DNA from: Verrucomicrobiia bacterium
GTDB taxonomy: Bacteria; Verrucomicrobiota; Verrucomicrobiia; Limisphaerales; JADLHS01
Assembly (NCBI GenBank): GCA_026125285.1
Contig: JAHCLO010000004.1
Coordinates: 1-64,000 of the forward strand
Direction of reading: 5' to 3'
Length of the DNA stretch: 64,000 nucleotides
The notes below the pieces were generated by a model. It saw nothing but the letters and a program-made list of their open reading frames with translations, ran no database searches and was not told where the DNA came from. The number at the start of each line of letters is the position of its first letter. Position 1 is the first letter of the stretch. The position numbers and the translations under genes were made by a program. Shown here piece after piece: positions 1-8,720 of this stretch.

Positions 1-33
1 TAACTTTGAGTTTGGCCTGAAATCGAATCCGAC

Positions 34-696
34 ATGAAACGTCTCGTTCAATGGCTCGCGTGCCTGGCGCTGCTGCCGGCTCATGTCGGAGCCCAAACCC
101 GTGACCTCCCCGTTTCGGCCACCAACCGGACTGAGGTTGCGATTGAGCTGGCTGACGCCGACCTTCCGTCCGTCCTGGAACAATACTCGCGACTTAGCGG
201 TCGAAACGTTCTGCGTCCACCCACGCTTCCGAAAGTGGCCATCACCCTGCGCGCCACGGCAACCAACGAACTGGCGGGAGCCGCCTTGGTGGAACAAGCC
301 TTGGCCGAGAAGAACATCGCGATGATTTCTGATGGTGACAAATTTGTGATCGTCGTCCCCAAAGCCCAAGCCGCCAAGGTCCAGCCGCACTCGGCCCAGT
401 TGCAGAAAGTATCCGCGCAATCAGATCCCGCGCCGTTGGTTCCGATAGGAGCGGTCCGGTTCGAGAACGCGACCTTGCCCCAGGTCCTGCACATTTACGC
501 CGGGCTGCTGGGCCGCAAGCTGAAGGACCCGGACCGCGTGCCCGCCGGCAGCGGTTTGGTTCACTTTGTGGCGCGCACCGCGTTGACCAAGGAGGAATTG
601 CTTTATGCACTCGACACCTTGCTGGCGTGGCACCATCTCCGGGTCACGCTCGTTGGCGAGGAACACATTCGCGCCGTGCGACTGCACGAGAAATGA
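34..696 (+). CDS. Exported protein with two STN/secretin-N-like repeats
   Basis: A 220-residue protein with a clear signal peptide (MKRLVQWLACLALLPAHVGA). Two similar segments follow, about residues 33-108 and 138-215. Each has the pattern of the secretin/TonB short N-terminal (STN or GspD N0/N1) fold: a hydrophobic strand, a VLEQYSRLSGRN-like helix, then a strand ending in FVIVVP-like residues. There is no secretin barrel or TonB-receptor domain, so it is a free-standing N-domain protein, perhaps a periplasmic adaptor. It lies 107 bases upstream of the thioredoxin gene on the same strand and may be co-transcribed. Family placement is by pattern only; the function is not known. Confidence 0.6.
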   Translation: MKRLVQWLACLALLPAHVGAQTRDLPVSATNRTEVAIELADADLPSVLEQYSRLSGRNVLRPPTLPKVAITLRATATNELAGAALVEQALAEKNIAMISDGDKFVIVVPKAQAAKVQPHSAQLQKVSAQSDPAPLVPIGAVRFENATLPQVLHIYAGLLGRKLKDPDRVPAGSGLVHFVARTALTKEELLYALDTLLAWHHLRVTLVGEEHIRAVRLHEK

Positions 697-803
697 GGCG
701 AGACCCAGGTCGAAATGCGGTGTTAAACTCCTATACTGATCGAATTACTGAACCAGAATCATTCTCAACTGTCTCAAACCACGGCGTACCAACCAAACCA
801 AAC

Positions 804-1895
804 ATGAAAACTCGTATGATGTCTCAAATGCCGGCCTTGCTGGCCGGTTTCGTCCTGGCCACCACAGCGGCGGCGCAGGAAACCAAACTCAAGATCGGCG
901 ATCCCGCGCCAAAACTACAGGTCGGCAAATGGGTTCAGGGCGAACCCGTCAAAGGCTTTGATTCCGACAAAGTTTACATCGTGGAATTCTGGGCCACCTG
1001 GTGCGGACCGTGCCGCGTGTCCATCCCGCATCTCAACGAACTCCATGAGCAGTTCAAGGACAAGGGCTTGGTCGTTATCGGCCAGGATGTCTGGGAACGC
1101 GATGAATCACTGGTCGAACCGTTCATCAAGAAGATGGGCGACCAAATGACCTACCGCGTGGCCTTGGACGACAAGAGCAAGGAGGAGAAAGGCGCCATGG
1201 CTGTGACCTGGATGGAAGCGGCGGGGCAAAACGGCATCCCCGCCTCGTTCCTGGTGAACAAACAGGGGAAGATCGCCTGGATCGGCCACCCCATGTCACT
1301 CAAACCCACATTGATCGAAGACGTCCTCGCGGATCGTTACGATTTGGCGAAGGCGGCAGCGGAACATGCGGAACAGGAGCGCAACAAGGAGAAGCAAATG
1401 GAGCTTTCGCGCAAATTGAGCATGAGCTTCCGCAACGAGGACTGGGACGAGGCCGAGAAAGTTGTCGCCGAACTCGAGAAGATCATCCCCGAAGCCGCGC
1501 GCAGCGGACTGGGTATGGTGCGCTTCCAGATTTTGGCCAGCCGCAAGGACTACGACGGCGCCTTCAAACTTGCCAATCGCATCAGTGAGGCGGACCTCGA
1601 TAACGCCGTGCTGCAAAATCAGATCGCCTGGACCATTGCCACCAAGCCGGGCCTCGAAAAGCGTGATCTGGCGTTGGCGGAAAAGATCGCCGAGCGCGGC
1701 GTCAAAGCCTCCAAAGGCAAGGATGCAAACATCCTCGACACTCTGGCCCGCGTTCAGTTTATGAACGGCAAACAGGCCGAGGCGGTGCAAACGGAACAAA
1801 AAGCCGTGGACCTCGCGGAAGGCGAAGCGAAGGAGAAATTTGCCGAATTCCTCGCAAGCTACAAGGCGGGCAAATTGCCGGACCTGGATGAGTAG
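804..1895 (+). CDS. Exported TlpA-like thioredoxin with helical C-terminal region
   Basis: A periplasmic thiol-disulfide oxidoreductase of the TlpA/ResA type. The start at 804 (MKTRMMSQ) gives a good signal peptide ending TTAAAQ; a longer upstream reading frame has no signal. The thioredoxin domain (about residues 30-180) contains the redox motif WCGPC at 66-70 after the strand VYIVEFWAT, and the cis-Pro region NGIPASFLV. Residues from about 190 onward are helical and TPR-like, with repeated EDWDEAEKVVAEL and AEAVQTEQKAVDLAEG segments. This thioredoxin-plus-TPR layout is common in Verrucomicrobiota and Planctomycetota exported proteins. Substrates are unknown. The next gene on the same strand starts 56 bases later. 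Confidence 0.85.
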   Translation: MKTRMMSQMPALLAGFVLATTAAAQETKLKIGDPAPKLQVGKWVQGEPVKGFDSDKVYIVEFWATWCGPCRVSIPHLNELHEQFKDKGLVVIGQDVWERDESLVEPFIKKMGDQMTYRVALDDKSKEEKGAMAVTWMEAAGQNGIPASFLVNKQGKIAWIGHPMSLKPTLIEDVLADRYDLAKAAAEHAEQERNKEKQMELSRKLSMSFRNEDWDEAEKVVAELEKIIPEAARSGLGMVRFQILASRKDYDGAFKLANRISEADLDNAVLQNQIAWTIATKPGLEKRDLALAEKIAERGVKASKGKDANILDTLARVQFMNGKQAEAVQTEQKAVDLAEGEAKEKFAEFLASYKAGKLPDLDE

Positions 1896-1951
1896 GACGC
1901 AGATTCCATTTCACCTGAAGATTGAGCTTGAGGACACAATCTACTGTGAAC

Positions 1952-2569
1952 ATGAAAACCCAAGACCAGTTCACCGCCTCGTGGAAGATCGCTGCGACAC
2001 TGGCCATCGCCGTGGCGCTTTTGAGTGCGTGCATTCCGTCCGTCAATCCGTACTACACCGATAAGCAGGTGTTCTTCGAGCCGCGCCTTGTCGGTGAATG
2101 GTTGCCCCAGGAGGACTCCAAGGACGCCGAATCGTGGAAGTTCGAATCAGCCGAAGGCAAAGCCTACAAACTTACCGTCACCGAGGAGGAAGGCCGGCAG
2201 GGAGAATTCACCGCACACCTGTTCAAACTCAAGCAGGAGCTGTTCCTGGACCTCATTCCCAGCGAGTGCAAATATGCCACGAATGAGGCGGGCCTGGTGG
2301 CGGCAGCCATGATTCCCGGACACCTGTTGGCGCGCGTCACACAGGTCGCACCGGAACTCAAACTTGCGTTTTTCGATTGGAGGTGGCTGGAGCAGCATCT
2401 GAAAGCGAACCCAAAAGCACTGGCGCATCGTGCCGCGGGTGAGACCATCGTGCTCACTGCCTCAACCCGCGACCTGCAACGTTTCGTGCTAAAACACCTG
2501 GGCGAGGATGGACTATTTGACTCCCCAAGTGTCATGACCCGTAAGACTGGCGGTCCGACCGGACCATGA
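1952..2569 (+). CDS. Predicted lipoprotein of unknown function
   Basis: A 205-residue protein. Starting at the ATG at 1952 rather than the earlier TTG at 1922 gives a standard lipoprotein signal: MKTQDQFTASWK, a hydrophobic stretch, then the lipobox LLSAC with Cys27. The mature part has a segment LVGEWLPQEDSKDAESWKF and alternating charged strands, reminiscent of lipocalin-like or META-like beta barrels, but I do not recognise the family. It is the last gene of a plus-strand run and converges on the amidohydrolase gene with only 28 bases between them. Confidence 0.6.
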   Translation: MKTQDQFTASWKIAATLAIAVALLSACIPSVNPYYTDKQVFFEPRLVGEWLPQEDSKDAESWKFESAEGKAYKLTVTEEEGRQGEFTAHLFKLKQELFLDLIPSECKYATNEAGLVAAAMIPGHLLARVTQVAPELKLAFFDWRWLEQHLKANPKALAHRAAGETIVLTASTRDLQRFVLKHLGEDGLFDSPSVMTRKTGGPTGP

Positions 2570-2597
2570 GAGGTTGGGGGCGCTACGCCGATCCCAG

Positions 2598-4370
2598 TCA
2601 ATCCACAAATTCCAGCACGCCGAACTTCTCCGGCACGTGAAAACTGCCGGTCAACGTTGGATTCCACGCCAGGAATGTGTTGCTCTCTCGGTCGCATCGG
2701 AAGAAATTTAACCGCCATTGCGTGCCGGCCTGGGGTTGGGTGTGGGTAATTGACTTGAGCGGAATGCGCATTTCGCAAGTCCAGCGTTTTGCCTGTTGGT
2801 CCACCTTTACGGCGGAAGCGAACCCGCTGCTCCAGCCGAAGTCGCGCTCGGGCAGGTCCAGCCGCAGGTCCAGTTTCTCATTGGTCGGCGCGACTTGAAA
2901 CTCGGTGTAGCGCCGCAGGTTTGTGGGATCGCTGGCGATGAAGACTTCCACCACGTCGCGGTCCCACAGGCTCACGCCCTTCTGTGCCATGTTAAAACGT
3001 TCACCGTCCGTCTGCGGCGGGTCAAACACGGTAAGCTTGGTAAATGGCGCTTCGTAGGCGAGGTAGAGGTATTCATTGGACCACAGCACACGCACAGCGG
3101 TGGCGAGTTCAGGTCGCGCGGAAGCATCGCCGGTGGTGTATTCCAGCCAGACGGGTTTCGCGGTCTGCCAGACCGGTTCATCCAGTTCGCCGTCTGGCTC
3201 GAAATCCTGGCTGATCTGCCGCGCGCGAACCACGGGCAAAGGCAGCGAGCGCGCCAGGACCTTGCGGGCGTTGTCGAAATAAACCTTCCGCAAGACGGGC
3301 GCGGACAAGCCGATGGAACTGATCGGCCAGTCGCCTTGAATGGGCGTCATGTGCGGCCAGTTCTGGTCGCGGGTTTCGAGCCAGCGCCAGTGCTTGGTGA
3401 AGAACACTTCCGCGTCGGCATCCGTGGGGGGCGGTTCGTTGCCGCTGCTGCCAAGAATGAGCCGGTTATAGACCATGAAATCGGTCGCAAAGAGAATCCG
3501 GTCCTGATGCTTCTCGAAGAGCCGTCGCACCTTGTCGGGTGGATGCCGGCCAATTTCCGGGATGCGCGCCGCGAGATCGGCCATCATGTTGGGATAACGG
3601 CTCAACGAGGCATCAACCCATTCGAGCTCCTCGGCATTGTTGGCGAAGTGAACGCAAACAAACGTGGTTTGGGGATGGCGGGCAATCACCCGGTTCAAGG
3701 CTTCCAGCAGTTCCATGCGCGGGGCGTACTTGTTGGTGTCGCCAAACCACCAATTCGGGTGATCGCCCAGTTCTTTCCAGCGTTCGTTCTGCGGATTGTA
3801 GGGCTCCCAAAACGCCTTGGGATCCGCCACATGGATGGACACCGGCATGTTCAATTCGCCACAGCGCCGCCACATCGGGTCAAGTTTGGGATCGTCAATC
3901 TTCACGGCTTTGCCCGCGCGGTCCCGCACGGTGAGGCCGAGCCGTTTGTATTCCTTGAATCCGGCGGCACCGAGGCGATGGCCCTCTTCAATCTGTCTCA
4001 CCGCGCGTTCGGCAAAATCCGGCTCGTCCCAGCCCTTGTAGTCGAGGTTCATGTAGTGCAGAAACCGCCCCGGAAACAAGGTGTCCATGAGCGCCTTGTT
4101 GCGCTCGAAGTCCGACGGCTGATCCGGCTTGGCGCGCGTCACCGTGCCGCCGCTGAGGTTCACGACCGTGCCCACGCCGACGGCGTCCATGATCTTGATC
4201 GCCCGTGCGACATGTTGGGTCGTTGCGTTGACATGCTGGTGCAGGTCAATGAGGCGATGCTCGGCGCGCCACGCGTCGACCTGCCGTTGGACTTCGACCA
4301 CGTCAGGTGGCGCCGCCAGCGCCGGGAGAACGAACATCACCGATACCAGGCTGTTCAACAGGAATTTCAT
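2598..4370 (-). CDS. Secreted amidohydrolase fused to a CBM9-like domain
   Basis: A 590-residue protein starting at ATG 4370 with signal peptide MKFLLNSLVSVMFVLPALA; the reading frame extends upstream but without sense. Residues about 30-370 form an amidohydrolase-2 type TIM barrel. It has the metal-site motif LIDLHQHVN, a conserved SIHVADP strand, FVCVHFANN and a terminal LFATDFM aspartate strand. Residues about 385-590 look like a CBM9/DOMON-type beta sandwich (LWSNEYLYLAYEA, WDRDVVEVFIASD, WRLNFFRCDR). This fits a periplasmic hydrolase or decarboxylase acting on a carbohydrate-linked substrate. It lies 29 bases downstream of a secreted PIG-L deacetylase, so the two probably act together. 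The exact substrate is not known. Confidence 0.8.
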   Translation of the reverse strand: MKFLLNSLVSVMFVLPALAAPPDVVEVQRQVDAWRAEHRLIDLHQHVNATTQHVARAIKIMDAVGVGTVVNLSGGTVTRAKPDQPSDFERNKALMDTLFPGRFLHYMNLDYKGWDEPDFAERAVRQIEEGHRLGAAGFKEYKRLGLTVRDRAGKAVKIDDPKLDPMWRRCGELNMPVSIHVADPKAFWEPYNPQNERWKELGDHPNWWFGDTNKYAPRMELLEALNRVIARHPQTTFVCVHFANNAEELEWVDASLSRYPNMMADLAARIPEIGRHPPDKVRRLFEKHQDRILFATDFMVYNRLILGSSGNEPPPTDADAEVFFTKHWRWLETRDQNWPHMTPIQGDWPISSIGLSAPVLRKVYFDNARKVLARSLPLPVVRARQISQDFEPDGELDEPVWQTAKPVWLEYTTGDASARPELATAVRVLWSNEYLYLAYEAPFTKLTVFDPPQTDGERFNMAQKGVSLWDRDVVEVFIASDPTNLRRYTEFQVAPTNEKLDLRLDLPERDFGWSSGFASAVKVDQQAKRWTCEMRIPLKSITHTQPQAGTQWRLNFFRCDRESNTFLAWNPTLTGSFHVPEKFGVLEFVD

Positions 4371-4399
4371 AAGCGTGCTGGTGAAACGTGAGGCTTGGT

Positions 4400-5335
4400 T
4401 CAATCGAAGAACGGAAACAACTTCTTGAGTTGGGTCTTGTCCGGTTGCGCGCCGTATTCGCATAGCTCGAAACCTTCGGCGTGTTTGACCGCCGCCGCCT
4501 TGTCCGCTGGATACCAATCGGCGAGTTGCGCGCGGAAACGATCCGCCAGCGCCTGGTTGCGCCGGGAAAAGCCGTCGCGTACTTGTTGATGCCGCGCTTT
4601 CTGCTTCTCGGGATCGCTGGGGATCAGGGCCGCCGAACCATTGGCACCGCCTTCGTAGAACTGCGATTCCATCACGCCCAGTGCGTCGAGCTTCTTCTCC
4701 ATCACCGCGTCCACCGACACCATCACGTCCGGTTTGAAAGGGTTGGGCTTTTGGAAACGATCGGGGAAATAGAAGAAGGCGGGGTTCTTCTTCATCGCCG
4801 GCACATCGGGACAGAAGAATGGGACGGTGACCATGTAAGCTGCGTCCTGCACCAACACGCCGGTATAGCGATGATCAGGATGATAATCATTCGGGCGATG
4901 GGCAATGACCACGTCCGCCTTCCACTGACGGATGAGCTTGGTGATCAGGCGGCGATTCTCCAGTGTCGGCAGCAATTCACCATCGTGAATGTCGAGCACG
5001 ACGCCTTGAATCCCGAGAATCTTATGCGCTTCGGCCACCTCCATGCGGCGACGTTGTGCCAACGGTCCGCCGGCTTCGCGCCAGTGGCCGATATCGCCGT
5101 TGGTCACGGAGACAAACAACACGTGATGTCCGCGCTTGGCCCACAACATGGCGGTGCCGCCGGCCTGGATTTCACAGTCATCCGGGTGCGCCCCAAAACA
5201 GATGATCCGCAATTTGCCGTCGCCCTCCGGCGGCAGCGCAACCCCTTCCATGCCCCAAGCGGCGCCGGCCCAGGCGGCGACCACGGTGAGCTGGAGTGCG
5301 ACCCAGATTGCCAGGCAGTTTCGTAAGAATTTCAT
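4400..5335 (-). CDS. Secreted PIG-L (LmbE) family deacetylase
   Basis: A 311-residue zinc-dependent N-acetyl sugar deacetylase-like protein. The start at ATG 5335 gives signal peptide MKFLRNCLAIWVALQLTVVA. PIG-L motifs are present: FGAHPDDCEIQAGGT (zinc ligands His and Asp) and RPNDYHPDHRYTG (third zinc ligand). The family removes acetyl groups from GlcNAc-type substrates. The two neighbouring signal peptides, MKFLRN here and MKFLLN in the amidohydrolase, begin almost identically, which may reflect shared ancestry or convergence of leader codons. Likely first gene of a two-gene operon with the amidohydrolase. Confidence 0.88.
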   Translation of the reverse strand: MKFLRNCLAIWVALQLTVVAAWAGAAWGMEGVALPPEGDGKLRIICFGAHPDDCEIQAGGTAMLWAKRGHHVLFVSVTNGDIGHWREAGGPLAQRRRMEVAEAHKILGIQGVVLDIHDGELLPTLENRRLITKLIRQWKADVVIAHRPNDYHPDHRYTGVLVQDAAYMVTVPFFCPDVPAMKKNPAFFYFPDRFQKPNPFKPDVMVSVDAVMEKKLDALGVMESQFYEGGANGSAALIPSDPEKQKARHQQVRDGFSRRNQALADRFRAQLADWYPADKAAAVKHAEGFELCEYGAQPDKTQLKKLFPFFD

Positions 5336-5506
5336 AAGTTGCGAGGTTTTGGTTTCCACGGATAAACGCTCGACCGCAGCATCGGCGAGACCCCGACAGA
5401 ATACCAGTTTGTTTGGCCGGCGCGTCAAAAGAAAAATTCTCGCCCGCGAAGAGAACGCTCCCGGCATGAAAACGTACGATCACAAAGCGATTCTCAAGAA
5501 GTGCAA

Positions 5507-6661
5507 TTATCGCAGCTCGTCATTATTGATGTTCCAACCTGCGGCTTCCCAACATCGCACCATGGCCTTTCGCACGGGACGCCAGTTTCCTTCGCCGAGG
5601 AAGGTGCCAGCAAGATCACCAAGGTCGGTATTGAAAATATCCAGCATGGCGGATTGGCCAGCATCGTCCGGTTGTGCGGCCAGCAGCAACGCCTGAAAAC
5701 CCGCCGCCGTGCCGCGTTCGGCCAGCAGCTTTACAAGCACTTCGGCAAGGCTGTAACTGAGTTCGTTGGATTCCCCTGCGATGAAGAATGATGTGCCGGC
5801 CCAAAAGGTCTGAATGTTCTCCTCTGTCCAGAAAGCAAAGTGCCGTTCGGCCAACTCGTCCCACATGAGCGGGGGTCGCCAACTCATCATTGAGATGTAC
5901 AGTCGGCTGTAGTCGTTTTGCGTCACGCCGGATTCCGGCGGCGCGATGGCTTTTTGCACCGTAACGGCAATGCCTTCGTTCAGCCAAAGCGGAAGGGGCA
6001 AATGGGCCAGACAGTCATGGGTCAGTTCATGGACAATGGCATTCGCAGCCCCATCCAAGTCGCCCCGCCATGGTATGGCGATATGCGTGTAGCCGGAATG
6101 GATGCAGACGCCGCCGCTGCCAGCCTGTTCGCCGTCGGGAGAATGATGCGAGAGATACTGGTAGTAATCGTCTTCATCCGAAAATAGCAGCAAGACATCA
6201 CGTCCCAATGCCCCCGCCCAAGCAACATGTCCCAGAAGATGTTTGATCGTGGCGGCAATGTGCCCGGAGTAACTTAGCAGCCAACGCGCCTGAGCCATAG
6301 GCTGGTCGCAGAGCAAAATGGCTTGATCGGATTGGAGCACAAAATAATCGCCGCCGAGATCGGCGCGAAGTTTTGTCACCCAGAGCAAAGCCGCTTCGTT
6401 GTAGGCTGCTTCCAGATCCATCGGGCTGACACTTGCATCCAGCCAGCGGCCAATCGCCGGCCAGTTGGCACGATGGAATCCGGCCTCAAAGTGAAAACAC
6501 GATGCCAGAGCTTCTTCGTTGATCAATTCGGGACGAGGAAGTTCGGGCGGCGCTGCCGAGACCGGTGGGATTGCCAGCGGGGAGGACAATTCAGTTCCAC
6601 ACTCCCCGCATTTGATTGCGGTGTCGGAGTTTTCTCTGCCACAGTAATTGCAGGCAATCAT
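5507..6661 (-). CDS. Zinc-ribbon protein with HExxH peptidase-like domain
   Basis: A 384-residue cytoplasmic-looking protein without signal peptide. The N-terminus holds a four-cysteine zinc ribbon (CNYCGRENSD...CGECG, residues 4-21). In the middle is the metallopeptidase motif HELTHD followed by the downstream glutamate WLNEGIAV. This is the gluzincin arrangement HExxH...E, seen in DUF1570-like and other peptidase families. The first 150 residues after the ribbon show no clear motif. The protein is either an active zinc peptidase or a regulatory relative. It is separated from the PIG-L gene by 171 bases and probably has its own promoter. Confidence 0.65.
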   Translation of the reverse strand: MIACNYCGRENSDTAIKCGECGTELSSPLAIPPVSAAPPELPRPELINEEALASCFHFEAGFHRANWPAIGRWLDASVSPMDLEAAYNEAALLWVTKLRADLGGDYFVLQSDQAILLCDQPMAQARWLLSYSGHIAATIKHLLGHVAWAGALGRDVLLLFSDEDDYYQYLSHHSPDGEQAGSGGVCIHSGYTHIAIPWRGDLDGAANAIVHELTHDCLAHLPLPLWLNEGIAVTVQKAIAPPESGVTQNDYSRLYISMMSWRPPLMWDELAERHFAFWTEENIQTFWAGTSFFIAGESNELSYSLAEVLVKLLAERGTAAGFQALLLAAQPDDAGQSAMLDIFNTDLGDLAGTFLGEGNWRPVRKAMVRCWEAAGWNINNDELR

Positions 6662-6832
6662 TTCTGGAATGAACTGTAAACGATGCTCAAGGCTATTTCA
6701 GCGATACCGCTGGTGCAATGCCATCGTGGGCGGTTTCTGTTTGCCGCGCATCCTGAAATTCAGTGGCCGAGGGGCCGACGGCGATCGAAAATACCGTTCG
6801 CCTGAATCGCCTGTTTCGGCTAGAGTTCAACC

Positions 6833-7105
6833 ATGAACGCGAAGGCAAGCGCCATGGGATTGCTGGGCCAGGTAATTGAACCTCTGGGCCGATGTCTGAC
6901 ACCTGCGGCGGCGAAGGAAATCGTTTCCTTGCGCGCCGATGAACCTGCCGCTCGTCGGATTGAGGAACTGGCGGCCAAATCCGACGCGGGCGCGCTCTCC
7001 CCGGAAGAAAAGGCGGAGTATCAGTTCTTTGTCGAAGTGGGTGATTTCATCGCGCTTTTGCAGGCGAAGGCGCGGAGGTATCTGGCTGAACACCCCGCCG
7101 GCTGA
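6833..7105 (+). CDS. Small companion protein of an HNH endonuclease
   Basis: A 90-residue helical protein (PAAAKEIVSLRADEPAARRI, SPEEKAEYQFFVEVGDFI, LQAKARRYL). Small proteins of this pattern are commonly encoded directly upstream of a particular class of HNH nuclease. Here the stop and the next ATG overlap (TGATG, 7103-7107), so translation is coupled to the nuclease frame. The role of the small protein is not established; an accessory or inhibitor role is possible. The partner nuclease is interrupted by a stop codon, so this protein may now be an orphan. Confidence 0.6.
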   Translation: MNAKASAMGLLGQVIEPLGRCLTPAAAKEIVSLRADEPAARRIEELAAKSDAGALSPEEKAEYQFFVEVGDFIALLQAKARRYLAEHPAG

Positions 7106-7506
7106 TGTCGCCGCGTACGCGCCACATCGTTCGCGAGCGGGCCGGAGCGCGTTGCGAGTATTGTCGCTTTCGGGAGGAACACCTGCCCCTCTGACCGTTT
7201 CATCTTGATCACATCGTCGCCGAACAACACGCGGGTTCGACCAAACTGGAGAATCTCGCGTGGGCCTGCCAGCGATGCAATCTGTGCAAGGGCACCAACC
7301 TCAGCGGTATTGACCCGGATTCGGCGCAAGTCGTCTCGTTGTTTCATCCACGGACGGATCGGTGGGAAGACCATTTTGTCTCGCAAGGCAATCGCATTGT
7401 CGGCCTCACGCCGACGGGCCGGGCCACCGCTTGGTTGCTGCAAATGAATTGTGGGGAACGCGTCGAGTTGCGGGCCGAACTGCTGGCCGCGGGTCGTTGG
7501 CCTTGA
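7105..7506 (+). pseudogene. HNH endonuclease gene with in-frame TGA
   Basis: A 134-codon frame starting at the ATG overlapping the previous gene. It reads as a typical HNH nuclease: VRERAGARCEYCRF (first Cys pair), FHLDHIVAEQHAGS (catalytic His region), NLAWACQRCNLCKGTN (second Cys pair and Asn), and the family-typical tail LFHPRTDRWEDHF...LTPTGRAT. Codon 30 (7192-7194) is TGA, in the linker between the first Cys pair and the His motif. The frame is otherwise open on both sides without any frameshift. A single base change from TGG or CGA would explain this. It is most likely a recent nonsense mutation. Read-through or sequencing error cannot be excluded. Confidence 0.75.
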
Positions 7507-7595
7507 CCAGACGTCACCGAGTGGCATGGACCCAATGCGCAGTGCTTTCTCAGAATCCACTCGCCCCTTTGCCGTGCTCCGCTCATTCTTTCCGC

Positions 7596-8720
7596 GTGCA
7601 TCTGGCGCATCTGCGATTAAGAGACTTCCGCAACTACCCGCGGTTGGACGCGGATTTCTCACCCGGTTTCCACCTGCTGCTCGGCGACAACGCGCAGGGC
7701 AAGACCAACATCCTCGAAGCCATTTATCTCATGGCGACATTGCGCTCCTTTCGCGGCGTCGGCGGCGCCCAAATGATTCGCCACGGACAGAAGGGTTATT
7801 TTGCCGGTGGCAAGGTGGTTGGCCAGGGTGAACACGAAATCAAGATGTATTGGTCCGTCCGCGAGCGAAATCTTTCGCTCGACGGCCGGCCCGTGAAGAA
7901 GCTGACCGACTACCTCGGCACACTGCGTACGGTGGTCTTTTGCACGGAGGATTTACAGCTTGTCAAGGGCACGGGCCGCGTGCGGCGGCGTTTTCTCGAC
8001 CTGTTGCTGTCGCAAACCCGCCCCGGCTATCTCGCATTGCTCCAGCGGTATCTGCATGCCGTGCGTTCACGCAATGCGCTCCTCAAGCAACCCACGCCCG
8101 ATCCCGCGTTGCTCGACAGCTTCTCCGCCGAACTCGTGAATCGCGGCGAGGAAATCATGCGGCATCGGCGCGAATTGATTCCCAAACTCTCGCCGCTCGC
8201 ACGGTTGGCGTACCGGCGCATTTCCCATGACGCCGAGGAACTGCGCATCGAGTATCAGCCCACCGTAAAAGCGGATTTTGCCGTCGAACTGGCCCAGTCC
8301 CGTGCCCGCGAACGCAGTTATCGCACGACCCTGATCGGCCCGCACCGGGATGATTTGCAGTTGTTGCTCAACGAAAAGTCTGCTGCCCAGTTTGGCAGCG
8401 AAGGCCAGAAGCGAACGCTGTCCATCGCGCTGAAAATGGCCCAAGCCGAATACTTCACCGGCATCCACGGCAGCGCGCCGGTACTCTTGATTGACGACGT
8501 GATGGGCGAACTGGACGCCAAGCGGCGCGCAGGATTTCTGCCGCTGCTGGAGCGCGCTCGCGAAACCAGCGGCCAGGTCTTCATGACCTGCACCGAGGAA
8601 AACTGGCCGCGGGAATTGTGCCGCGACTTGCGGCGCTGGGAAGTGAGGGCGGGAACATTGGTTGCACTCAAGGGCTCACCAGCCGGTAGAACCGATTCCC
8701 GCCGGTTGGATTCACGATGA
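7596..8720 (+). CDS. recF: DNA replication and repair protein RecF
   Basis: A 374-residue SMC-like ATPase that loads RecA at single-strand gaps together with RecO and RecR. It shows the RecF start LRLRDFRNYP, Walker A GDNAQGKTN (residues 30-38), the LRSFRG loop, the ABC signature GSEGQKRTLSIALK and Walker B VLLIDDVMGELD. The frame is open far upstream, but homology begins just after the GTG at 7596, which I take as start; no ATG lies nearer. The last 53 bases overlap the convergent GloVer-repeat gene. There is no dnaA or dnaN beside it, unlike the classical recF locus. Confidence 0.92.
   Translation: MHLAHLRLRDFRNYPRLDADFSPGFHLLLGDNAQGKTNILEAIYLMATLRSFRGVGGAQMIRHGQKGYFAGGKVVGQGEHEIKMYWSVRERNLSLDGRPVKKLTDYLGTLRTVVFCTEDLQLVKGTGRVRRRFLDLLLSQTRPGYLALLQRYLHAVRSRNALLKQPTPDPALLDSFSAELVNRGEEIMRHRRELIPKLSPLARLAYRRISHDAEELRIEYQPTVKADFAVELAQSRARERSYRTTLIGPHRDDLQLLLNEKSAAQFGSEGQKRTLSIALKMAQAEYFTGIHGSAPVLLIDDVMGELDAKRRAGFLPLLERARETSGQVFMTCTEENWPRELCRDLRRWEVRAGTLVALKGSPAGRTDSRRLDSR

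Noticed and set aside
627..803. Upstream extension of the thioredoxin gene
   Set aside because: The extra 59 codons overlap the previous gene and are without features; the ATG at 804 gives a proper signal peptide.
2796..4391. Long plus-strand open frame of 531 codons
   Set aside because: It is the antisense shadow of the amidohydrolase gene; the translation has no family features while the minus strand has clear motifs.
7192..7194. Selenocysteine or programmed read-through at the TGA in the HNH gene
   Set aside because: It lies in a variable linker, no metal or redox role is expected there, and no SECIS-like hairpin stands out; a simple nonsense mutation fits better.
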